7,360 nt of DNA from contig JAKUUF010000074.1 of assembly GCA_022448705.1 (NCBI GenBank), positions 1 to 7,360 on the forward strand. Reading direction: 5' to 3'. Source of the stretch: SAR324 cluster bacterium (GTDB lineage Bacteria; SAR324; NAC60-12). This document shows positions 1-5,233 of the stretch, one piece after another. Positions within the stretch are counted from its first letter, which is position 1, and each line of letters opens with the position of its first letter. Below the pieces are notes generated by a model. It made no database searches. It saw nothing but the letters and a program-made list of their open reading frames with translations, and was not told where the DNA came from. The translations under genes were made by a program, and so were the position numbers.

Positions 1-1
1 T

Positions 2-268
2 CAGGATGAGCTAGGAATTACTATGTCCAAAACAGGCATGGCATGCGCTATGTGTCATCCATTTGCTTCAGATGTGCATCCTCACCAATTTCCTAAATTC
101 CAGGAACAAATGAGTGAAGTTGCTGGTTTGCGGGAAATGATCAATTGGTGCATTGAAAAACCCAATGAAGGAGTAACAATTGGGATTGACAGTGAAGCAA
201 TGATCGCCTTGGAGGCCTACATTATGTGGTCACACAAAGGAACCGTTATTGAGCCAGGTACTCATTAA
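2..268 (+). CDS. C-terminal part of a c-type cytochrome (5' end outside window)
   Basis: The frame is open to the window edge and ends with TAA at 266-268, leaving 88 residues. It contains one heme c site, CAMCH (codons at 44-58), just after a Gly-Met-Ala segment. It continues with His/Pro-rich HPHQFPKF, then LREMINWCIEKP, and ends with EPGTH. An ATG at 23 has an AGGA 6-9 bases upstream. I do not take it as the start, because a c-type cytochrome needs a Sec signal peptide and only seven residues separate that ATG from the heme site. The rest of the gene, probably with a signal peptide and perhaps further hemes, must lie upstream. The tail recalls SoxA/TsdA-like sulfur-oxidation cytochromes, but that is a weak impression. 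Role inferred: periplasmic electron carrier or cytochrome subunit. It is separated from the oxidase genes by a terminator, so it probably belongs to a different transcript. Confidence 0.7.
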   Translation, partial: QDELGITMSKTGMACAMCHPFASDVHPHQFPKFQEQMSEVAGLREMINWCIEKPNEGVTIGIDSEAMIALEAYIMWSHKGTVIEPGTH

Positions 269-294
269 CAAACACTGAAATACAGTGAATTTAT

Positions 295-350
295 CTCATC
301 GCGGTTTATTCCATTACAGAATGATAATGGATGAACCGCAATGAGTTTTT
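295..350 (+). terminator. Rho-independent terminator after the cytochrome gene
   Basis: A long stem-loop begins 26 bases after the cytochrome stop codon. The outer stem is CTCAT (295-299) with ATGAG (341-345). After one C/A mismatch the inner stem is GCGGTT (301-306) with AACCGC (334-339), and it continues through a T-G pair, AT/AT, a bulged T and CCATT/AATGG. The loop is about 316-325. Five T residues follow directly (346-350). This is classic intrinsic-terminator architecture. It isolates the upstream gene from ccoN. Confidence 0.8.
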
Positions 351-364
351 ACGGTTTAGATAAA

Positions 365-378
365 TTGATGTTTATCCC
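365..378 (+). promoter_or_regulatory. Weak FNR/FixK-like site upstream of ccoN
   Basis: TTGAT-GTTT-ATCCC matches the known FNR/ANR/FixK consensus TTGAT-N4-ATCAA at 8 of 10 positions. cbb3 operons are commonly activated by this regulator family under low oxygen, which makes the position sensible. No good -10 hexamer lies at the spacing expected for class II activation (about 401-406 reads AATAAG). The best TATAAT-like hexamer is CATAAT at 392-397. The site therefore stays tentative. Confidence 0.35.
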
Positions 379-427
379 GTTTTTTAGAATTCATAATCCA
401 AATAAGAAATACATATATCTGGATGAT

Positions 428-459
428 TTAGTTCAAAGCATTTGTCCTTATTGAACTAA
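428..459 (+). repeat. 9-bp perfect inverted repeat in the ccoN leader
   Basis: TTAGTTCAA (428-436) and TTGAACTAA (451-459) are perfect reverse complements separated by 14 bases. The structure ends 25 bases before the ccoN start. No T-tract follows, so it does not look like a terminator. It could be an operator for a dimeric regulator or a 5'-UTR hairpin affecting ccoN mRNA stability or translation. The sequence alone cannot decide. Confidence 0.55.
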
Positions 460-476
460 TACACTTACAAACTAAT

Positions 477-484
477 AAAAAAAA
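477..484 (+). promoter_or_regulatory. A-tract in place of a Shine-Dalgarno site before ccoN
   Basis: Eight A residues immediately precede the ATG at 485, and no GGAG-like element lies within 15 bases. An in-frame TAA at 476-478 rules out an earlier start. The following genes use clear Shine-Dalgarno sites (GGGGAGG before ccoO, AAGGAG before ccoS), so ccoN is the exception. Initiation may rely on the unstructured A-rich leader. Confidence 0.5.
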
Positions 485-1891
485 ATGGCAGAAAATTCGA
501 ATGAGCACTTAGATGCATTGGTTGACAGAAAACTTGTGCGCTTATGGCTGTACTGGGGGTTAGTCTGGCTAATGTTCCCACCTTCAATAGGGGTGACTAT
601 TTCCTCATATTTCAATTTTCCTGGCTACCTTGGTAACAGCTTAGAGTTGCAGTTCGGGCGACTACGCCCGATGCATGTAAACGGAGTAATTTTTGGAGCA
701 TTTTCCACTCTATTCATGGGACTTAGTTACTATATTGTTCCACGTTTAACCGGAGTCAAAATGTGGCAGGAAAAAATTGGGCATTTGCTAATGTGGGTAT
801 GGAACATTGGACTGGTGATAGGGATGGTTTCACTTTTAATGGGCTACAATCAGGGACTCGAAGCAGGGGAATTCCCTGTTTTAGTTGACACTATATTTTT
901 TATTGTGATTTCTCTTGCCACGCTGCAGTTCATCATGACTATTGCAAAACGTACTGAACCTCAGCTTTACGTGAGCCTGTGGTATCTGGTAGCTGCATTT
1001 GTCTGGACAGTGCTAAACCTCATTATGGGAAGCTACATTCTTCCATATTACATAACTGGTATTAACAGTGCAGCCTTTCACGGACTTTTTATTCATTACA
1101 TAGTAGGACTGTGGATCACTCCTGCCGGATATGTGCTAATTTATTATTTTCTTCCGGCCAGTATAAAAAATCCTATTTACAGCCACAAACTCTCACTTGT
1201 AGGTTTCTGGTCACTGGCACTCTTTTATCCGTTTGTAGGTATCCATCACTACCTTTACAGTCCCATTGCTGACTGGGCTGAAACACTTGCTATAATAACG
1301 TCTATGTTACTTATTATCCCAGTATGGACAGTGCTACAGAATTTTTTTGGTACGATGATAGGCCGCTGGCAGAATTTTGGACGAAACCTGACCGCAAAAT
1401 TCCTTATAATGGGCTCCCTAATGTACCTTGTAGGATGCTTTCAAGGTTCAGTGGAGGCCCTCCGTTCGCTGCAGGAGCCTACTCACTTTACTGACTTTGT
1501 AATCTCCCACTCTCATTTAACTGTATTCGGAACTTTTGTTGTCTGGGCCATAGCCGGTACCATATACGTCTGGCCCAAAATCCATGACCAGGAACTCTGG
1601 TCCTTTAAGATGGGGAACTGGTCATTCTGGCTCATCACATCTGGAATTACTCTAATGGGTTTGGTATTGACCATGGGTGGACTGATGCAAGGTACAATGT
1701 GGATGAAAGGAACTGAATGGCTGGACACAGTGGTTGCTATGCGTCCATACTGGCTTGTTAGGACCCTTGCAGGAATAAGCATGGATATTGGTATATCACT
1801 ACTTGTTATCAATTTGATGAAAACGGCTTTGAACAGTTCAAAAAATGGCAAACCAACTGCACAGTTTGCAGGTACAGGGGAGGTAGCATGA
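485..1891 (+). CDS. ccoN: cbb3-type cytochrome c oxidase catalytic subunit I (CcoN/FixN)
   Basis: This is the membrane subunit that reduces O2 at the heme b3/CuB centre and couples it to proton pumping. The 468 residues form about 12 hydrophobic segments, close to the family length. The expected ligands are visible by motif. H64 in RPMH is a low-spin heme b ligand. H204 (FIHYIVG) and H254/H255 (VGIHHY) are the CuB ligands. Y248, six residues before H254, is the tyrosine that cross-links to a CuB histidine in cbb3 enzymes. H342 and H344 (ISHSH) are the heme b3 and second low-spin heme ligands. The ExxE pair of the family appears as E126/E129. The segment usually read FEGPM in classical CcoN is FQGSV here (Q320), so the protein is divergent. 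NorB was considered, but the tyrosine and the downstream ccoO support an oxidase. The stop codon overlaps the next start (ATGA). Confidence 0.93.
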   Translation: MAENSNEHLDALVDRKLVRLWLYWGLVWLMFPPSIGVTISSYFNFPGYLGNSLELQFGRLRPMHVNGVIFGAFSTLFMGLSYYIVPRLTGVKMWQEKIGHLLMWVWNIGLVIGMVSLLMGYNQGLEAGEFPVLVDTIFFIVISLATLQFIMTIAKRTEPQLYVSLWYLVAAFVWTVLNLIMGSYILPYYITGINSAAFHGLFIHYIVGLWITPAGYVLIYYFLPASIKNPIYSHKLSLVGFWSLALFYPFVGIHHYLYSPIADWAETLAIITSMLLIIPVWTVLQNFFGTMIGRWQNFGRNLTAKFLIMGSLMYLVGCFQGSVEALRSLQEPTHFTDFVISHSHLTVFGTFVVWAIAGTIYVWPKIHDQELWSFKMGNWSFWLITSGITLMGLVLTMGGLMQGTMWMKGTEWLDTVVAMRPYWLVRTLAGISMDIGISLLVINLMKTALNSSKNGKPTAQFAGTGEVA

Positions 1892-3564
1892 ATTTGAAAA
1901 ACGTTGCTTTATTTGCGGGATTTTTCTTTGCCACTCTCGCCATCTTTGTACAAGGTATTTTGCCTATGCTGGAACCCGAGTCACGGCAGTTAAAAATCAC
2001 CAAGGTTGTTAGGACAGATTTAGGTGAACTTAAATGGATGGAGCATGAGGCTACAGACTATTCTGAATCTGAACTGATAGGAAGACAAGTGTATATTCGT
2101 GAGGGCTGCTGGTATTGCCATTCGCAGTATGTGCGCCCGGTTACAGGTGAAAGACGTCGTTGGGGTCCTGTCACGCAAGCCGGAGAGTATGCCTTTGATA
2201 TGCCACACCTTTTTTCAACACGGCGAATTGGCCCCGACCTCTCAAGGGTTGGACTGAAATACAGTGACGAGTGGCATCTTGCACATTTCTGGGATCCGCG
2301 AATGGTTGTACCAGATTCCATCATGCCGAGATTCGCCGAATTATTTGATGGCCCCCATCAGGGTGTTAAAGTGGTTGAGGATGATGAAGGCAATCGTACT
2401 TTGGATAAAAACGCTGACACAGGGAACATCTTTGATTATTCCAGTCAGGAAAAAATCATGCTTACACCTAACGCTGAAGGACTGGTCTTTGTGTCTGAAA
2501 AAGGGAAATATCCTGTGATCTGGACTCCGAATGATGAATTTACAGGTGATACTGTAAATGTTATTGCACAGACTGAAGAGCTTGAGGGACTTGTTGACTA
2601 TATTCAGAAACTTGGCACTAATCGTGGCAAATGGCGTGATCTCTTTGAACCACAAAGTATAGATGCTTCGATGGTTTCAATTCCACGCTCAGAAGAGTGG
2701 ATTGCATTCGGAAAAGAAGTCTATACCCGCAGATGTGAAGGATGCCATGGAGACAATGGTAACGGGAACGGCCCAGCCGCAACCTTCATGTACGAATTTA
2801 GACCAAGAAACTTTACAGCCGGTGTCTTCAAATTCCGCCTCACACCTTCTGGATCATTGCCTCAGGATGGTGATCTCTGGAGGACAGTTACCAGGGGAAT
2901 TAGAGGATCATCAATGCCTTCCTGGCACATGCTGCCTGATAAGGACCGTATAGCGGTTATCCAGTATATAAAATATGAGCTTGCTGTAGACAGAAGTGAT
3001 CCTTCTGAACCATATGCTTATTTTGTAGAAGAGCCAGCAGAACCTCCGATATATATTGGACAGGCACCTGATCCATCTGAAGAAATTGTGGCCCATGGCA
3101 AAGAAATTTGGCAACAGGCTAAATGCTGGGAATGCCATGGTCAGACCGGTAAAGGTGATGGAGAAAAGGCAGCAGGCCTTGAAGACGATTATGGATTCCC
3201 AATTCGTCCGGCAGATCTGACTTCTGGTCAGTTTAAATCAGGCCCGTCTGTAAGAGATATCTTCCGTACAGTAACTACAGGTTTGAGTGGCACGCCTATG
3301 CCTTCATATCAGGATTCATTCTCTGAAGAAGATAGATGGGCATTAGCCTACTTCGTGGTTTCACTATCTGCATTCACTGATCCTCTTACTGGTAAACCGC
3401 TTTTAATTACCAAAAATGATAAAGAGAATCTTAATAACCCCGAACTTAAAGCACATGCGTCTAGACTGGCATATAAACGCAGTTCTTCAGAATACCTTGC
3501 GGGAGAATATGCTGGTGAAGCATGGGCTGGAAGAAAAGGAATTGAATTGCTCGAAAATAAATAA
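1888..3564 (+). CDS. ccoO: Triheme fusion: CcoO-like mono-heme subunit joined to a di-heme cytochrome c module
   Basis: This protein delivers electrons from periplasmic donors to CcoN. The 558 residues start with one membrane helix (about 5-27). A CcoO domain follows with heme 1 at C74-x-x-C77-H78, the family signatures REGCWYCHSQ, RRIGPDLSRVG and YSDEWHLAH, and probable axial M146 in SIMPRF. Residues about 265-365 form a second cytochrome c domain (C283-x-x-C286-H287, probable axial M343 in SSMPSW). Residues about 395-495 form a third (C413-x-x-C416-H417, probable axial M471 in TPMPSY). About 60 residues of unassigned tail follow. A classical CcoO has one heme and about 200-240 residues, and CcoP is a separate di-heme protein with its own N-terminal helix. 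Here the di-heme part has no helix. Its PRNFTAGVFKFR and TPSGSLP segments resemble free-standing di-heme cytochromes more than CcoP. A strong Shine-Dalgarno (GGGGAGG, 1877-1883) supports the start, which is coupled to ccoN by a 4-base overlap. Confidence 0.9.
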   Translation: MNLKNVALFAGFFFATLAIFVQGILPMLEPESRQLKITKVVRTDLGELKWMEHEATDYSESELIGRQVYIREGCWYCHSQYVRPVTGERRRWGPVTQAGEYAFDMPHLFSTRRIGPDLSRVGLKYSDEWHLAHFWDPRMVVPDSIMPRFAELFDGPHQGVKVVEDDEGNRTLDKNADTGNIFDYSSQEKIMLTPNAEGLVFVSEKGKYPVIWTPNDEFTGDTVNVIAQTEELEGLVDYIQKLGTNRGKWRDLFEPQSIDASMVSIPRSEEWIAFGKEVYTRRCEGCHGDNGNGNGPAATFMYEFRPRNFTAGVFKFRLTPSGSLPQDGDLWRTVTRGIRGSSMPSWHMLPDKDRIAVIQYIKYELAVDRSDPSEPYAYFVEEPAEPPIYIGQAPDPSEEIVAHGKEIWQQAKCWECHGQTGKGDGEKAAGLEDDYGFPIRPADLTSGQFKSGPSVRDIFRTVTTGLSGTPMPSYQDSFSEEDRWALAYFVVSLSAFTDPLTGKPLLITKNDKENLNNPELKAHASRLAYKRSSSEYLAGEYAGEAWAGRKGIELLENK

Positions 3565-3573
3565 GGAGATGAC

Positions 3574-3729
3574 ATGATCGACGTAACTATGATCCAATTC
3601 TTTGTCGCGCTATTAATGAGTCTGGGAGCTGTATGTATTTTTATCTGGGCTGTATTATCTGGTCTCTTTACAGACGTAGAAGAGATTAAGATGCGAGCCT
3701 ATCGTACAGAGGTCAGTAAAGATGAGTGA
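3574..3729 (+). CDS. ccoS: Small CcoS-like oxidase assembly protein
   Basis: The 51-residue product has one hydrophobic helix (about 8-30) followed by a short charged tail. The segment FIWAVLSGLFTDVEE matches the characteristic pattern of CcoS, which reads roughly FxWAxxSGxFDDxE. In known systems CcoS is a single-helix membrane protein needed to insert heme and copper cofactors into CcoN. The start follows a good Shine-Dalgarno (AAGGAG at 3563-3568, partly within the previous stop) and lies 9 bases after the fusion gene. Its last 8 bases overlap the next gene, which suggests translational coupling. CcoS is more often encoded beside ccoI, so its place among the structural genes is unusual. Identification rests on this short motif and on context. 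Confidence 0.72.
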   Translation: MIDVTMIQFFVALLMSLGAVCIFIWAVLSGLFTDVEEIKMRAYRTEVSKDE

Positions 3730-3952
3730 AGAAACTAACACTATTAAAAACTCAAATATGGAACAGCAAACTACTAATCAGGAAAGCATCCCACACCATG
3801 AACAGGTTGAGGAGTACGGAAGTGGACATATTCAGGCAAGGCATGGCCGTATAAACAGCTGGCTGCTGGTGGTTTATGTCATCATGTTCGTCTGGGCAAT
3901 TTATTATGGATACGTGTATTGGGGAGGTCTTGGTCCCGGATTAGACTATTAA
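3722..3952 (+). CDS. Small membrane protein resembling the detached N-terminal anchor of CcoP
   Basis: The 76-residue product has a polar, Gln/Glu-rich N-terminal 40 residues. An amphipathic EEYGSGHIQARHGRINSW stretch follows, then one membrane helix (about 46-66) and a short GGLGPGLDY tail. This order (acidic segment, E-Y-G-x-G, polar turn, W-rich helix, Gly/Pro-rich exit) resembles the FixP_N region that anchors CcoP to CcoN. Here it stops before any heme domain and contains no cysteine. I infer that it replaces the CcoP helix while the heme domains sit on the CcoO fusion. It could instead be a CcoQ-like accessory subunit. The start overlaps the end of ccoS by 8 bases, with AGAGG (3708-3712) as a possible ribosome site. 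Confidence 0.65.
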   Translation: MSEETNTIKNSNMEQQTTNQESIPHHEQVEEYGSGHIQARHGRINSWLLVVYVIMFVWAIYYGYVYWGGLGPGLDY

Positions 3953-4015
3953 TAATACCAGCTTGGAAGTACTTAAAACTGTATTAATTAACAATTTCGT
4001 CAGAGAAAGGGAAAA

Positions 4016-4114
4016 GTGGTAGCAGCAAAATTAGTACTTGGAATTGCAATATTAAATCTGATTTTTCTGATTTCTGAAATTGCATTGAACGTTTTTGGCG
4101 TAGCTTTGCTGTAA
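4016..4114 (+). CDS. Putative 32-aa single-helix membrane protein, GTG start
   Basis: The frame GTG...TAA encodes 32 residues that are almost entirely hydrophobic, beginning VVAAKLVLGIAIL and ending LNVFGVALL. One acidic residue (E21) lies within the helix. A purine-rich AGAAAGGG (about 4004-4010) lies 5 bases upstream of the GTG, and an in-frame TAA at 3989-3991 excludes an earlier ATG. I do not recognise a family. The position, 63 bases after the CcoP-anchor-like gene and 12 bases before another single-helix ORF, suggests a small subunit or stabiliser of the oxidase, comparable in kind to CcoQ or CcoM. The ORF is short enough that chance cannot be excluded. Confidence 0.5.
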   Translation: MVAAKLVLGIAILNLIFLISEIALNVFGVALL

Positions 4115-4126
4115 ATAGGAGAAATT

Positions 4127-4219
4127 ATGACAACTTCAGAAGAGATGGCCTTTGCAATCTTCATAATAATGACAGTCGCATTCTTTATCTGGGTTGCATA
4201 CCTGGTTGTGAAGGAATAA
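4127..4219 (+). CDS. Putative 30-aa single-helix membrane protein (CcoQ/CcoM-like in character)
   Basis: The ATG follows a clear AGGAG (4117-4121) with 5-base spacing. The 30 residues are a short polar start (MTTSEEM), one membrane helix containing FFIWVAYLVV, and a KE end. The topology (N-terminus outside the charged end, lysine after the helix) is what a minimal bitopic subunit would show. Small single-helix proteins such as CcoQ and CcoM associate with cbb3 oxidases. No sequence-level identity with either is claimed. It lies 12 bases after the 32-aa ORF and is the last likely gene of the oxidase unit. Confidence 0.58.
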   Translation: MTTSEEMAFAIFIIMTVAFFIWVAYLVVKE

Positions 4220-4228
4220 GAGAATACC

Positions 4229-4264
4229 GTTGTACAAATTTCAGTACAACAAAGTCAATTGACT
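4229..4264 (+). repeat. Stem-loop and adjacent 12-bp palindrome after the oxidase unit
   Basis: GTTGTAC (4229-4235) and GTACAAC (4244-4250) form a 7-bp stem with an 8-base loop, starting 10 bases after the last stop. Two bases later AGTCAATTGACT (4253-4264) is a perfect palindrome. No T-run follows, so it is not a typical intrinsic terminator. It may mark a processed or Rho-dependent 3' end, or act as an operator for the downstream genes. Confidence 0.45.
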
Positions 4265-4357
4265 GAAAATTTAAACCTGCCTGACTCAGTTCAAAAAAGA
4301 TTGGTCTTAGGGCTAGGAAGATTTAACATTGATATAACTTGTTTTTTCTTCTTAAGA

Positions 4358-4371
4358 TTAATTAAGATCAA
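4358..4371 (+). promoter_or_regulatory. FNR/FixK-like box upstream of the DsbD_2-like gene
   Basis: TTAAT-TAAG-ATCAA matches TTGAT-N4-ATCAA at 9 of 10 positions. It is the better of the two such sites in the window and lies 75 bases before the 4447 start. Further TTGAT half-sites occur at 4329-4333 and 4388-4392. The region is AT-rich, so chance matches are possible. A -10 element at the ideal class II distance is not obvious (TAGATT at 4401-4406 is about 7 bases too far). Confidence 0.4.
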
Positions 4372-4399
4372 ACAAAAACTTCAACTTTTTGATCGTTTC

Positions 4400-4428
4400 T
4401 TAGATTGATGCCATTTTAGATTGGCATC
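4400..4428 (+). repeat. Hairpin with embedded direct repeat before the 4447 gene
   Basis: GATGCCA (4407-4413) and TGGCATC (4422-4428) form a 7-bp perfect stem with an 8-base loop. The octamer TTAGATTG is repeated directly at 4400-4407 and 4416-4423, exactly 16 bases apart. The block ends 18 bases before the start codon. It could be a regulator-binding site or a 5'-UTR hairpin near the start. No function is assigned. Confidence 0.4.
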
Positions 4429-4446
4429 TACCTCACTAAGCATAGA

Positions 4447-5187
4447 ATGTCCCATTATCTTTTGATTTTCGTAGCCGGAATTGCCGGAAGTTTTCACTGT
4501 ATAGGAATGTGTGGCGGATTCGCATGTGTCTTGGGTCGTAATCCTAAAGGGCATATTTCTACATTATTGAAGCACCTGCTTTATAATACCGGCAGGGTAA
4601 CTTCTTATATTTTCATGGGAGGAATTGCAGGAATAGTTGGACAGAAAATATTCTCTTCTTTAAATACAGGGAATGAAGCTATGTCTGCAATACACACCCA
4701 AATGGGTTTCGCACATCTTGGCCCTTTACTGCCAGATTCTCTAAGTACAGGACAACGCATACTTGCAGTCTTCGCAGGTCTACTTATGCTGATAATGGGC
4801 TTGCAATTATTTGGTTATTTAAACCGCTTGCATCGTTTTACAGTTGGATTTGGAGGAAGCACACTTGTTAACTCACTTACCAGTCTGTTAAATTCTCCAA
4901 AACGATCTGCTCCACTGGCTTTTGGAGTGTTTAATGGATTCCTTCCTTGTCCTTTGGTTTATGCTTTTGTTGCACAAGCCGCTGCAAGCGCAAACAGTCT
5001 GTCTGGAATAATGACAATGATGGCATTTGGACTTGGTACTTTCCCAGCCATGCTTTTAATGGGAGGAATAGGTCAATTAGTGCGCCCACACTGGAGGCAA
5101 ATGGGAGTACGAGTGGCAGGAAGTTTTATTCTGTTGTTAGGACTTATTACTCTCATCCGTGGAATTTTTCCATCACTTGGACATTGA
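4447..5187 (+). CDS. DsbD_2 / TauE-SafE-like membrane protein linked to cbb3 maturation
   Basis: The 246-residue polytopic protein belongs by pattern to the DsbD_2-type family often annotated as sulfite exporter TauE/SafE (COG2836 type). It starts at once with a hydrophobic helix carrying GSFHCIGMCGGF (H17, C18, M21, C22, with C27 nearby). A second conserved element, NGFLPCPLVYAF (C168), begins the second half, giving the two-fold layout of the CcdA/DsbD superfamily. Helices are visible at about 3-28, 50-66, 104-122, 155-180, 186-210 and 222-240. Family members commonly sit next to ccoI/ccoS, so a role in copper or thiol handling for oxidase assembly is likelier than sulfite export. That role is inference. 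The start has no good Shine-Dalgarno, but an in-frame TAG at 4417-4419 allows no earlier ATG. The P1B-ATPase gene begins 46 bases downstream. Confidence 0.82.
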   Translation: MSHYLLIFVAGIAGSFHCIGMCGGFACVLGRNPKGHISTLLKHLLYNTGRVTSYIFMGGIAGIVGQKIFSSLNTGNEAMSAIHTQMGFAHLGPLLPDSLSTGQRILAVFAGLLMLIMGLQLFGYLNRLHRFTVGFGGSTLVNSLTSLLNSPKRSAPLAFGVFNGFLPCPLVYAFVAQAAASANSLSGIMTMMAFGLGTFPAMLLMGGIGQLVRPHWRQMGVRVAGSFILLLGLITLIRGIFPSLGH

Positions 5188-5233
5188 TAAATTTCCAGAT
5201 AATTTAAAGCTCTGCACCAATTTGCCAGCACCA

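Noticed and set aside
23..268. ATG at 23 with an AGGA upstream as the true start of an 81-aa protein
   Set aside because: A heme c protein needs an export signal. Only seven residues precede the heme cysteine, and the frame stays open to the window edge, so this is the tail of a longer gene.
485..1891. Nitric oxide reductase NorB as the identity of the first full gene
   Set aside because: The tyrosine six residues before the HH pair and the immediately following CcoO domain and CcoS-like gene point to a cbb3 oxidase. The FQG change alone is not enough to call a NOR.
4229..4250. Stem-loop as a Rho-independent terminator
   Set aside because: The stem is AT-containing, only 7 bp, and is followed by AAAG rather than a T-tract. 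Kept only as a structured repeat.
4447..5187. True sulfite exporter function for the TauE/SafE-like protein
   Set aside because: The HCxxMC and LPCPL cysteine motifs and the neighbouring copper ATPase and oxidase fit a DsbD_2-like maturation role better. No sulfur-export partner is present in the complete genes.
4947..5207. Second + strand frame overlapping the end of the DsbD_2-like gene
   Set aside because: It is out of frame with a well-supported membrane protein, has no recognisable domain and no ribosome site.
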